A stretch of DNA of 64,000 nt from Orbilia blumenaviensis. Lineage: Eukaryota; Ascomycota; Orbiliomycetes; Orbiliales; Orbiliaceae. Made by a program: the position numbers and the translations under genes. Positions 24,937 to 36,595 of this stretch are shown in pieces; within the stretch, counting starts at the first letter, position 1, and each line of letters starts with the position of its first letter. The stretch spans positions 930,001 to 994,000 of the forward strand of contig JAVHNS010000011.1 of NCBI GenBank assembly GCA_036872755.1. Reading direction: 5' to 3'. The notes beneath the pieces were generated by a model. It worked only from the letters and a program-made list of their open reading frames with translations. It ran no database searches and was not told the DNA's origin.

Positions 24937-27129
24937 ATGCAGCTTCCTAACACCCTTCTCGTAGCTGGCGCAAACACCAAAACCCCCAGTAAAAAACATC
25001 AAAAGACCAAAAGGATAAGACGTCCTGTAAAGCCTCCCCGCATGCAGGAAGATCTTCCCAAGATCCCTAAGAGGGACTTCCTGGTTCCAAAGAATCTTAA
25101 TGGCGGTTCTTTGTTCGACACATCGGATGACGAAGATGGCATCTTCACTCCTGGCCCAGGCTATTCGTCGACTGCTACGAGTTTAGGCTCCGTTCTCGGT
25201 CATAATAAGATCGTGCCGCCTGCTCAGCCTTCTCGACCAGCGACACCAAAAACCCCCATCCCGAACGCTAATAATGTTACCCGGAATGTCGGTGAAACTG
25301 TCGTTCTCACACCGATTGCTGCCCCACCTACACCGAGTTCGATTATCGAGCAGCGTGAACGTGAGCGAGAGATGCTTAGAAAGCGCAAGAGAGAGCAAAC
25401 GCCGGTGGAAGACCCGGTGCAGATTCAAATACAGGCAGAACAGCGTGACCGTGAGGGCAGACTACTTGAACGCGGGTTTAAGAGCCCGAGTCCTAGCTTA
25501 TTGAAGCCCATCATAAAAAGATCACCAAAAAGAGTTAGCGTACGGTTTAGTGATGTTCTTAAGGCCTCTCCGAATCTTTCGTCGGCCTCGATGGCTCTTG
25601 CTAACGTTCAAAAGACTAAAAAGGGTAATGTTGACATTCCTGTCCAAAATGGTACGATCAGGGAAGAATCGTCGGACACAGTAGAAGATGTTGCTGCTCC
25701 AGCACCCGCATCTCCGAAGATCAAGCGCCGCAAGGGCAATAAGCTCGGCCTTTCGGCTGGATCATTCGGGATCCTTTCGACAAGCATTATTGCTGTTTGT
25801 GCCGGGTATCTGACCATGAGAAGTTACTCTAATGAGTCAAGAGCATCCGATATTTTGGCCAACCTCTGTAAGCTAGAGGCAATCCAAAGTTTCGGCGATG
25901 CCGTACCATTTTGTTCCGGTCTTGGTGTCGATACTGGGAGGCCCCGTGCACCCAGGTATCACAAAGGCGAGCAGTCCCCGCCGGATTATAAGAGGTTGAT
26001 GGAGCTACAGTTTAGCTTCGAGAAAATATTGGAGGATTCTGTCGGGGGCAGTAGGCTCGCCTACGATATGAAAAACAGCGAAATGGCAGTCCGAGATCTG
26101 ACCATACTAGTTCGAGTCTCCGGGCTCGCCTGCCGGTATGTAAAAACTTCCCTAGTTGTATCATTTCTGGAAATATTAGCTGACTGGAATAAAATAGCGA
26201 GCAATTGTCGATCCATCTCGAAGAGTTTGGTGACAATGCCAGGATCGCATCACGAAGCCTCTCAAAGTTTTCTTCTCGCGTAATGGGCACCATCGACAGC
26301 ATTCTGGCCCTTGACGAATGGGCCAAGAAGACATTGGAAGACATCAGAGACTCAGAATCTGGTCCCAAGTCCTTCAGCCATCTAATGATGTGGAGGGACA
26401 ACGACCGGATTCGTCGAGATGTGGCCAACACTTTTACGAAGACAACTGAGGGGATGAACGGGCAGTTGCAGCGACTCGTCATGGAAGCTCAGAACGTTTT
26501 AACTATTCTTGACCAGCTGGAAGAAAAACTAACAACGATTCGTACGATTTCCCAGCCAAGTACGCAAGTTAAGAGAGGCAGAACTAACCCATATTCAGAC
26601 GAAATCATCTCCCGCGAGGCGAATCACGTCAAGATGGAGCATGACGAAGTCCTCTCCGCCATTTTTACTAAACTCGGCGCAAACAAGCAGAAGATTGCCC
26701 GGAGCAAGGAACAGGTCGCCTTGTTACAAAACGTCAATCACTACCGAAAAACCGCCTTGAGCCACGTTTCCGCCACAGTTGTCGAACTCGATCGCATGAG
26801 CGCCGATCTGGAACAATTAAGAGAGACAGTAGCTGCACCAAGTCTGATGGACGGAATTGTCGAGGTCCCCATCGAGCTTCACATCCGAAATATCGACCAG
26901 GGAATCCTCCGATTGACGGCCGGAAGACTGAAGGCTTCGACTAGAAGAGAGGAGTATGTGGATTCATACCCGTTGCTTTCCCTGTAGCACGTGCCAGTGA
27001 GTTGACACGATATCCCCTTGTAGGTACGCACAAGCTGTCATCGCCGGCGTTGACTACTCCAACATGTTGATCAACGCCCAAATTGCCGAAGCGGCATCGC
27101 AGAGAAGGCTCCACAACGTGGACGTCTAA
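24937..27129 (+). CDS. Conserved-looking fungal coiled-coil protein with one TM segment, unknown function
   Basis: Three exons, 24937-26135, 26198-26953 and 27024-27129, give 686 residues. Residues 1-270 are basic, Pro/Ser-rich and probably disordered, with FLVPKNLNGGSLFDTSDDED early on and a run of Arg/Glu (REREREMLRKRKREQ) near 145. One hydrophobic segment lies at about 275-296 (FGILSTSIIAVCAGYLTM) after a basic KIKRRKGNKL. The remaining 390 residues are helical and coiled-coil-like (for example IFTKLGANKQKIARSKEQVALL). A basic N-tail, one TM and a helical C-domain would suit an inner nuclear membrane or ER protein, but that is inference. The frame extends upstream of the chosen ATG, but the added residues are T-rich leader translated by chance. 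Confidence 0.8.
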
Positions 27130-29226
27130 ATGCCCTTCCATTTATTTTGTTCTCCCTTATACATCGGCGGATACCCCTTTCTTTTTCGATCTGTCACAAT
27201 CGATAAATCTCTTTACTCCTCCATACTGGTTATCATAAACCTGGTTATCGCGGATGATACTCAAGAGCTTATCCTCCCCTCGACAGTTTTTCTCTCTTTC
27301 ACTTTTGGAGTCCTCTGGGTGTATCGGTTGTATAGGGTTTTGTATCAGGTTTTGTGTCCGGGATTCAAGGAACTTCGTCAAATATTACCCCGGAGTTCTG
27401 GTTCTTTTTTTCTTCTCTTTTTATCTCTTTTTTTCACACCTAACATGTTTCTGGCTATCTATCTTTTTGTTTATTTCGTCTGTTTGCTTTGGCCGCCCGG
27501 GTATCATCTACTGCACGACAGAACCTCGAGGCAAATGGCTCTTCGTTCTCAAACTTCTCGCCAGGCATGTTTACACTTTACCATATCTCTCCGCTTTACT
27601 CGCGCCATAGTGCAAGTCCTCTTTTTTTGCTCAATTTCTTATTCACAGATGCAAGCGAATTATTGTATTGTCACTGCTACCGAAGTTTAGCCAACATCAT
27701 CCTGTACTTCTGGTTTCCCTTTGTTCAAACGCATAGCAGAACAGCGTTCCGTTCTTGTCAGCGAATTCCTTTGCAACTCATGTATACCCAGTTTCTTTTT
27801 CCTTCACGGCTCCTGGATATGTACCACTGTTTTCCCTTGTCGGTTTGATTATTTAGCGTCGGAATCATGTATCAATGGAGTTCGAATGTGGTCTTGTGGT
27901 GTCCCAGGTTTCTCCATTTCCTTGTTCTTTTGCCATCTTCAGTATACGCTTTTTTTAGTCTCTGTGCGTTCCATCTCCCTTTTCTTCATTGCACAACTGT
28001 AGGTCGAATATAGTCTGTGCGGTGTTTCTTTTTCTCATGTATCAGGAAGCCTTGCGTTTTTCGTCCTGTTTCCGATGAGGGTATAAATTATTTTCCTTCT
28101 CTGTTTCCTATTCCTATTCCTATTCCTACAGCTCCTATTTTGTAATTTACCCAAACTGTCTCCTTTTTGTACAAGTATCACGGCCGCCGGCATATTTACT
28201 ATTTTCATCTTACCCCTTTGTAAGCGTTTCTTGGGAGGGGATTTCTGTATTAGGTTTTCCTTTCTAATCACTAGGCCTAGGGCGTAGGATTTTTGTTCTC
28301 ATAGGCTTTTTCTTTCCTTCGTTACCTTCGATTCTTCCTTCACGGAATTGTATTAACTAGTTGTGATCGTTGGGTCGGGCATCTGTATACGTAGAAACCT
28401 TACTTGTTTTCATAACCTGGGCCTACCTGGTATTTATAGTTTTCAAGAGTGGAGATGATCTATAATTAGATACATTTTTTTTTATTTTCCTGAGATTCCT
28501 AGATAAATTTCCTAATCCTATTCGAAAATCCTAGATTTGTGTATCAGATTTATAAAATTTCGTCTACGGTTCCTATATGCCTAGCTCTGGATAGAATTCT
28601 TAGGAATCTAGGATGCATTGGTTATAAACTTGCATAATTCTACAGTTAATTTTTTCGGTCGAATGTTTGATCTAGGATCGCAGAGGATTGGATTCCTGGA
28701 TTTCCGTTCTGTTCCTGGTTTGTTCAGGATTCAGGAATCGCTTAAGCAATTCTGCAAGTAGATATTCTTACCTAACGCGACAGCGGAAAGCCAATCGGTC
28801 AGGTACACGCACATGTAAATTCACATGGGTTCCTAGATTATATAATTGTAATCCTTGGCAGCCTTGTAACGTTTAACCAGAATCGAACCGGTTGGTTCTC
28901 TGTTTTTGGTACCGACGATTGCGAAAGTGTTAGTTACCTCGATAAAAGCGCAAATCACGTAAGCAAGAAAGAAAAAGAAACGTCAACCAAGATTTACCAT
29001 GCCACCTACGACATTTGGTAGTGTTGACGACTTTCGGGGTTAACAAACTGGCATCCCCGTCCCGTTAAAATGCGGGAATCCTTGTAAAGATGTTGTTCTG
29101 TTGCATTTTTGTCCAGGAACCACGAGAGGTTGTAATCCTATAGGAATCTAGGATTGACCAGGTACCCCCTCCCGCCTTACCCATCCACACCCACCTATAC
29201 ACACGCGGCCCCAAAATTCACGCAAT
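27130..29226. other. Gene-free T-rich region and CTAG-rich DNA
   Basis: The first kilobase is pyrimidine-rich 3' flank of the coiled-coil gene. From about 28.45 kb there are repeated variants of TAGGAATCTAGGATT and its complement (near 28486, 28603 and 29139), some arranged as inverted repeats such as GATTCCTG...CAGGAATC near 28689-28740. No coding potential was seen. Confidence 0.5.
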
Positions 29227-30324
29227 ATGTCAGTGTTCGATTGCCTCAAAAAAAATACTCGGCTTCCGCTCTACCTACCCCCATTAAGGTGGCGAGAAGA
29301 CCACCTCGAGCATCTCCGAGTTTCAAAGACGATATCCAGACTCGAGTTACCGACGATACCTAGTGACATACTAGAAGCTCTTAACCCTATCCCTGGTACG
29401 CCGGCGCCTAGGTCCAAGAAATATGTGGATATACGTTGGTTTCTTGAGTCTGCGGTGTTTGAACTGCTTGAGACTATCGGGTTGAGTTATAAATATTACG
29501 CTCAGACGGACCGCCATCGGTTCGTGTGTTTTTTATCCCTGCTATATGTAAAACTATGGTCGTTCTAGTCGACCGTTTTTTGTAGAAAAGCTACTTACGT
29601 GAAAGGTATATATTTATATACACATACATGCTGTAGCATCGACCTCACACTTAAAACCCTCAGGACGCCCATCATTCCGGATTGCGTAGTTTACGCCCAC
29701 AATAACTATCTCGACCAGAGGATATTCATTGCCGTTTTGAGCTTTGTCCAGGAAACTCGACTGCCAGGAGCCGAGACACTTAAGAGATTACCCAAACGAC
29801 AGCTTGTACAGCGAGATGGAAGAAAGTACCCGATATCACCGTTTGCGTTCGCGACGTTGTTGGCGGTTGCACAGAATCGGTACGGGGCGTGCCGTGGGTT
29901 TGATGCATATGAGGTTTGTACATCTAAATATTCTAGATCAATATTATGTGTTAAAATCGGGAACTAACTTTTTCATTATCCCTCCTTTTGTATAAGGCCG
30001 ACTTGATATACATCGAAGAAGATTGCTCGGTAACACTCATCAGTGCTGAGTTTCCAACGAATTATTTGGATCATGTTATGAGCGGTGAAGGGGGGCTCGA
30101 GGATGGGTTTTTGATCAGTCTTAGCGTTATACAAGGGTATTATCTTTCTCTTTCTCTTCATAATTCTTTATATTCGTATGTAATTCACGCATTTATCCAA
30201 ATTGTCACTAACCGGCGTGCTTTCGAGAACCTTTAGTTTGAGCGGTCCAAATTCATGGGGTAGCTATCAGCCTTTCTTGTGGTTGGTGAAGGAGCATTTT
30301 GAAACGACGGATCCGGCGGATTGA
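29227..30324 (+). CDS. Orphan four-exon gene, 256 residues
   Basis: Exons 29227-29519, 29664-29913, 29997-30136 and 30237-30324 join with phases that fit at all three junctions, and this is the main evidence for the gene. The protein has a mixed, soluble composition. It contains SDILEALNPIPGTPAPRSKKYVDIRW in exon 1, an alpha-helical PDCVVYAHNNYLDQRIFIAVL segment, RDGRKYPISPFAFATLLAVAQNRYGACRGFDAYE in exon 2 and a short C-terminus (LWLVKEHFETTDPAD). No domain was recognised. The start codon is uncertain; upstream in-frame alternatives were not convincing. It marks the left edge of the accessory part of the window. Confidence 0.65.
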
Positions 30325-31047
30325 TAGATTGCTAGTTCAGTTCTAGGGACCTACTTTTTTTTGAGCCAGTAACCTAGTGCAGAGCGGCTTCCGGGAGATG
30401 CATTATTTGAATGTCGAGAGAAGTATATTAAGCATATGCCACCAGTTCAACCTAGAAATTTATAGGAAGGATAACGATCAAAATACTAGTTATAAGAAGT
30501 GCATAGTATTTCTGTGGAATTACAGAAACCAGAAATATTCGAATCCTTAAAACCAGGCTAGCTGGAGTTAAATTTATCTAGACAATCAACCAAGACAGAG
30601 ACTCCATGCGACAGAGACGTCATGCGACGCGAGCTAAAACTTTTAGCCCTTTGTATAAGGAACGTAACCAAGTACCTAGGTAACTAGAACAAAATTCTAC
30701 AGGTACTGGCATTTCTTATGCTTATGGCCCATCCCGTCCAGCCATATATGGCAAATTTTGTATTCCCTGATTTGCGAACTATTAAAAATTGTACTCCTGG
30801 CTCCGGTGTGAGCATGATAAGCTCGCTTCCTGGGTGCAGAATTTCATCATAGGTTGTAACGCCAATGTACTTACTTTTTGTTACAGTGTTGTTGAGACGA
30901 CACACAGCGAAGGGCTAAACCTGGACCATCCCGTGAGTAAATAACTCACCCTTCGAAAGTATGGTTTCCAAATCCACATATGTACACGTTCCACTGACTA
31001 CCTGACAAGTAAGTGGTGTTCTCTTTGGTTGAGATTAATTTGAAGGT
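30325..31047. other. Intergenic, with a possible gene remnant on the minus strand
   Basis: A minus-strand frame at 30684-30905 reads CRLNNTVTKSKYIGVTTYDEIL and HPGSELIMLTPEPG, which has protein-like composition. Just upstream of it on the minus strand, LTCQVVSGTCTYVDLETILSKG continues in a related frame before a stop. It may be the decayed 3' end of the pseudogene at 31048-31735 or a separate remnant. Confidence 0.35.
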
Positions 31048-31735
31048 CTAGAGTCGCTCGGAGTTTAGACCCTGCAAATTACCGTCCAGTAGTTCCAATT
31101 TCCATTCATTGACATAAAATTCGTATCTAAGCCGGTGATGCTCCCCTTTGGGGCAATGAAACCTGCCACCGATCAACTTCTCAATCTGGTCAATCATCGT
31201 GTCGTTGTCCGATAGTTTAAAGCGGTCGATGTCGTTGGTTCCTCCACGAACAGTAAGGATGAAACCGTGTCGAGTATACCTGGCTCCAGGACCGAGCATA
31301 TGGAGACGGACTGACCATATTCCAGACCTCAAATGCACATAATTTATGGAATTTTCCGAGCAACTCGTGGAAAATCTTGTCCAACAAGGTCTTCTGTTCA
31401 TTAATAGCTTTATTGATTCCCCCGATGTATTTCGCTACCTCTTCATTGACGACCCTAACGCTCGGGTCTCTTTGAGCATAGTGTAGTAGATCAGGGGCCC
31501 CTAGTTAAACGACAATGCACCCCCGTATATGATCGATGTCAAGCCGTATTCAGCGAAGCAGTCCTTTCCCTCATTGAAGTACTAGTACAAATCGGCATAC
31601 ACCTGCCTCCCCCATTCTGCACACGTATCACTGGCTTTCTTCTCGATCGGCTGTTTATCCGCAATCTGTTTAAGACGAAGCTGTAGAACTGTGGTATAGG
31701 ATGTAAAAAGGTTGTTGATAAGATCAACAGGTTAC
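31048..31735 (-). pseudogene. Decayed gene of unknown family
   Basis: Read on the minus strand, coding-like sequence begins with LKQIADKQPIEKKASDTCAEW and continues through two in-frame stops (near 31581 and 31504). It then needs at least two frame changes to pass through NEEVAKYIGGINKAINEQKTLLDK and reach the open part 31401-31048, which contains IDRFKLSDNDTMIDQIEKL and RYEFYVNEWKLELLDGNL. The stops do not fall beside clear splice signals, so a disrupted gene is more likely than a spliced one. The family is not recognised; helical repeats followed by a beta-rich C-terminus can be seen. Confidence 0.45.
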
Positions 31736-33915
31736 CTATGTTGGGCGGTTACCTACAACTAATGTGGTTCTCATATTAATAGCGACGTTACTGGGGTCTT
31801 CCATTAAGCATTTCCTCTTTAAATTATCCAAATTCAGTTATTGACATTTTCTTTTCTTTTCTTTTCTTCTTCTTTTTTTAATTGGTAATATCCTAAGCAG
31901 GTACCTTGTAATGTGGGATGAAAGGGCTTAGTCAAATTTCAGCTGAAAAACGTCCAAACTTGCAATTGGTATTGTTGACCAAACCTTATCTTCGGTTTGG
32001 CAGCATGCATGCACCACGGGTGCTACTCGACAAAGCTAAAACATTCATGTCGGATTCGGTCTATTTTTTTTACTGCGGTCGCCGACTTATATTAATATGT
32101 TGATCATATTAACCTTATGGGGCCTGTGGGGCCTGTACGTGGAGTTGGCGTCACCTTTGATTCTTAAGATACCTAGTATAGCCAACAGCCGTTGCGTTAG
32201 CATATCGATAAAACCCTCAGATCCGCTTTTTGACGGTAGAATGGAGGACAAAAGTAACGTATAAAAAAGGCGAAAACAAACTTCCGCCAAATCCGCTGGA
32301 GTCCGTTGAGCTGAAATTCAGCCGCAAGCCACAAAATGCGAATATGGCGCATGGCGGGCGCCACCGGTGGACTCCAGAAGCCTTGGTGCTACGTTGAGAG
32401 AGCAAAGCAAATGTGATGTATCCGTTTCGAGATAAACATTGTAATGCTTATTGCGTGAGGATGGTATTTAATTGGGGTGGCATTTGTCGCCTTTTTTCCC
32501 ACAATTCGATCGCGCATAGAATTTATCGATTACATTAGATTATTGAGATGACGCGCATATGCATGCAGCAACTGACTGCGAGGCTGGCATTACTCGAGCT
32601 GACAAATATATATATAGTCTTGTCCCGACTCTGCATAATCTTTTTCTCGAAATAAAATACAAATGCGGAACGCCAGTTATCGCTATCTGGAAATAATCAT
32701 ATATGGCACGCATTGGTGTACCGAAGGGCTGCTAGGTCTAGGGTGCTGGATCCGGATCAGCTCGGACATATGCCACGCATGCACGGGCTAGAGGTATTTC
32801 GGTACCAACCGACAAGCTCATGGGAAATGGCGCTTACCACTATCAATTATACCAACCGTGGATCCCATTCTATTAGGGCGATCGCGTAGTACTCTAGATA
32901 GACCTATTGGCAATTTCGTTTCTAGCCTAAGAATTGAGCCCTTTATTATATCAACTGATCAGCCTCCTTTGGAGTGCGCAATAACAGCTACCTAGATAAG
33001 TTCAGGGTTTGATACCCCCCCAGATGCTTAAGTATTCGGAGCAGAAGTCCACAAGCTTAAATGGTAGCTTTTAGTCAGATTGCGGGCGAAATGGAGTCAG
33101 CGTGTGCTGCGTGCGGGTCGGCATGTCATGTGTTATTCTGTAAAGCTTGTGTGTTGCGTCCTGATTGGGACGGCTTGAAATTCGACGTTTTTTGACCGAA
33201 TCATCAGTTCAGATGGGTTGGTTCGATTTATAAATTTCATGGCATAAATGTAAGAGCTTTACAATCTCGTTCGAAAGATTCTATACCGCTCAATTGGTCA
33301 ATTTCAATGCTTCTAAACATCGCCAGTCAACCTCTATGCCTAGCAACGGTAGCGAAGACTTTGATCTGGCCATGGCACCGATATTAGTATTTATGGACAT
33401 AATTTTCAAGCTCAAGGTGAGGTGTAGATTTGCCATGCACGTTGTAACTCGTGGGCACTTGTCATAGCTATATTGAATGTTTTAAGTATCGCCATCAATG
33501 CAAGGCCTCGGCGATGTGTGGCAATCAACCCTCACAAACAACTCCCATAAGAACCCCCAAACCCTAAACTAATATTGAAACCGTTGGTCTATCGTACTGT
33601 ATAGTTTACAGTGGAGACTACAAAGAAACCCGCACTATACTGTGCTTTTTTTTGAAAAAAAAAAAAAAAAAAAAAAAAAAGGAAAAAAACATGTAGGAAA
33701 AAAGAACACTCCGAAGCAATGATACCCTAAACACTATGGCTAAACTGCATTATGCATAAACCGCAAACAGTCCCGTGCCTAAACTATAAAAAGACAAAAC
33801 GCTTTATCTACCGCAACAATACCTTAACCTTGCTTGAAAGGACTGCTACAGGATAAAGCGGTCCACAAAGATTCATTAGTCTCGACGTCAGTTGCAATAC
33901 ATTATTCTGGGGTAA
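31736..33915. other. Gene-free region with inverted repeat and poly-A tract
   Basis: No supported gene. CTGGAGTCC (32296-32304) and GGACTCCAG (32369-32377) form a 9-bp perfect inverted repeat, with the smaller palindrome GCTGAAATTCAGC inside it. A run of 26 A lies at 33655-33680. Confidence 0.5.
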
Positions 33916-35760
33916 CTACCTGACTTTTCTTAAACTCAGCTTTTTTACGTGCCCTACTACCCTGGAGACCACATCTCCCTTCCCTGTTCGGTCTGGAAGG
34001 CCGAAGAAGCGCTTCCCTCTGTCCTTTGAATGGCATTTCGGTGACTCCGTCTGCAGGTATGAATACTCAAAACTGATACCACGATCGGCTAGTGTACCCT
34101 GTACTGCCCTGAACTCCTTTAGCGGCATAGAATTCACAAATGCCTGCATGGTTATCCTTTTCAGGTTTGGTAGAGATGCTGGTAATAGAGTTCGGAGCAC
34201 CTCTCCAATTGGCGAGCAATGATACCAAGTACCCCGTGCTGTCGAACAAAATGTTTTTAACGAAACAAGCGAAGGCGGTAGCCAGGTGTTCGGATCCTCT
34301 GCTGGAACGGCCAGGTTTACCATTCCGTCGCTCTGAAATAATCGATTTTCGACTTCGAGATGGGTGAGATTTATTAAACCTCGAACGAGAAGGCGGCCAT
34401 AGACACCTCCAAAGTCGATTTTAAAGGCAGTTAGCGATGCGGAATGAGAAAGCACAGCGTTTCCTATCGATATTCGTTCGGATCCGTAGTGCCATCCTCG
34501 TGTGAGTTGTAGCGATTCCAGTGCTTTTGGTGCACAAATAACTTTGTCGAGGTGAATTCCAGCAGTTGCGAACTCGTCGATCACAAGATGTTTTATTTCG
34601 CAACTTTTACTCTGGGGTATCCAGCAAACGCACGTTGTGGCGGGGTCTTCTCCGTGAGTATGACATGTGCAGTCGGTGTCAGTGTTTTCGACAGTAGCTC
34701 CAACAATGAAACTTGTGGGTCTTGAGAAACGGCCTGCATTAGATTTGAAGATTTTTACCCGGCCCTCCATATCGTCGTAATTTGCGATATCTTTGTCGCC
34801 CCATCCGAATTCTTTATCATAAACCACACCTTCTTCCTCCTGCTCAGAAGGCCGTAGGCCAAACGCTGTGAAAGATTGTATTCCAGGAAATTCGAGTAAT
34901 TGGAATGCCATCGGGCACCATGATCTACCGGCCGCTCCCCAAGCGTTTCCGTATTCGAATTTTGTCAATGTACTCTCGCATCTAGGCGATCTCGTATTTA
35001 ATGCTTCCTCGAGCAATAGCGGCGGCTTAAATCGCGAAGCGTATGAGCCGGTATGTGATGTGTCCTTCCTAAACCTCAACTCCACCAAATTTGGTAAACT
35101 GTATATTAAAAGCGTTAAAATCATATCTGATTTTCCTTCAGCGATAGCATCCAGAAATTTTTGGTCGCCAAGTCCGAGGTCTGTCGCAATCTTATTGAGA
35201 ACCTGAATCATTCTCTGCCACTCGACTTGTTTGCCCTTCTGCGCTTCTTCCCGCTGACCCCGTGTCGCGTTTCCCCCCCAGTATGAACTCGCCCAAAGAT
35301 CTGTCTCCCACCATTCTTCAATTGCAAGGATTTTGACTGCTTCCGATCTTTTGGGGTCCGTTTGAATGATTTCCAGAAATCGTGGTACGACGGATATTGA
35401 AACTTTCTTAACCTCCCCTTCAGACTCAAACCCAGATTTAGGCGCCGCATCCGCGATCGACAATCTTTCATAAAACAACGGATAAGTAATGTCGCGCAGC
35501 CTCTGGCAGCTTCCCATCAACCCTTCAAGCTCGACGGTGTCCGGTTTATATCTCTCGAAATCTCGGTTTCCATTAATGTTCTCTCTATATATTTCGACGG
35601 GAATGTCTTGGCCTTCGACAAGCGGAACGGGGATATCCTGGATTAGCTTCCATCGCCAACTTTCGGTTTGGCGCACGTAAATGGCGATTTGGGTGAGAAG
35701 CTCGTCGGGAAGTGAAAGTAGCGACTTTTTCGGCGGCCGTTTAGGGAATAGCGTAAGCAT
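33916..35760 (-). CDS. F-box-type protein, 614 residues
   Basis: A single open frame without introns. Residues about 12-55 (SLLSLPDELLTQIAIYVRQ) match the start of an F-box, the Skp1-binding motif of SCF ubiquitin ligases. LEGLMGSCQRLRDITYPLFYERL follows, as in many fungal F-box proteins. The rest has leucine-rich, repeat-like blocks (LIYSLPNLVELRFRKD, LESLQLTRGW, LINLTHLEVENRL, LPASLPNLKRITMQAF) that would form a substrate-binding arc. A loop near 360-385 is rich in Cys/His (CTCHTHGEDPATTCVCW) and might bind metal. The substrate is unknown. Such genes are numerous and fast-evolving in fungi. The start at 35760 is the first ATG of the frame. Confidence 0.8.
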   Translation of the reverse strand: MLTLFPKRPPKKSLLSLPDELLTQIAIYVRQTESWRWKLIQDIPVPLVEGQDIPVEIYRENINGNRDFERYKPDTVELEGLMGSCQRLRDITYPLFYERLSIADAAPKSGFESEGEVKKVSISVVPRFLEIIQTDPKRSEAVKILAIEEWWETDLWASSYWGGNATRGQREEAQKGKQVEWQRMIQVLNKIATDLGLGDQKFLDAIAEGKSDMILTLLIYSLPNLVELRFRKDTSHTGSYASRFKPPLLLEEALNTRSPRCESTLTKFEYGNAWGAAGRSWCPMAFQLLEFPGIQSFTAFGLRPSEQEEEGVVYDKEFGWGDKDIANYDDMEGRVKIFKSNAGRFSRPTSFIVGATVENTDTDCTCHTHGEDPATTCVCWIPQSKSCEIKHLVIDEFATAGIHLDKVICAPKALESLQLTRGWHYGSERISIGNAVLSHSASLTAFKIDFGGVYGRLLVRGLINLTHLEVENRLFQSDGMVNLAVPAEDPNTWLPPSLVSLKTFCSTARGTWYHCSPIGEVLRTLLPASLPNLKRITMQAFVNSMPLKEFRAVQGTLADRGISFEYSYLQTESPKCHSKDRGKRFFGLPDRTGKGDVVSRVVGHVKKLSLRKVR

Positions 35761-36595
35761 CGTGTATGGACTTCGAACCTCGTATTCTTAATCTTGTTGG
35801 GGGCGCTGGTAGGGCGATCGATGCGCTGTCTTTAAGCTATGGTCCGGGCTCGAGCTTGTGGTTTTTTCTAATAACGTGCAACACTACAAACAAGGAAAGA
35901 GCTTCGTAGGCCGAATGAGAAATATGAACGCGAGAACCTCCTGGACGGGATAGGATATTCTTTTAATCGATAGGCTAAGGGGGAATATATATCGTCAGTG
36001 GCACATCGCTATTTACGCAATAGGCTGGCAGGAATTGCCAGATACGAATATCTGGATGGTAATGTGCGCATGTGCTCCGCGTAGACACGGAGGGCAGCTC
36101 GAAGGCGACAATTAGTTCGTTACCAAGTTGCTTATTCTTCCTCGCTATCGTACGGGACGTCGCAAGGTGGGGGAAATAAAATAAAAAACAGACGCCCCAC
36201 TTTTAAAAGCTATTTTGGAAGGGAAAAAAAAAAAATACGAAGAAAAATTATAATCACGAGGAAAGGATGCCGGTCAATAATCGGTATTGTATATAATATA
36301 TTTCTTGTCACGATTGGCAAAATTCTTTTTAAAATTCTGGGGGGAAGCTGAGGATTTTATAAGGTGTGGTGCTTCATCAGGTCATAACCGTGCTTCTTGA
36401 AAGGGCCCCTGAAGTGGATGCGACGTTGTAATTCGATGCGCAACTCAATTACCCAGTCCAAGCGCCAGTGTTAATTTTAATTTGCTATCTCTCAAGATTG
36501 GCCATTCACATGAGGTAGCTATTCGATTGCCTAGATATAAGTGACGGCTGGGGCGCCTACAGCTTAATTCCCCGATTCTAGGTCACGTTGATCGT
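35761..36595. other. Intergenic, nothing recognised
   Basis: The interval lies between the F-box start and the 3' end of the oxygenase-like gene, both on the minus strand. It holds the F-box promoter and no coding signal. Confidence 0.5.
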
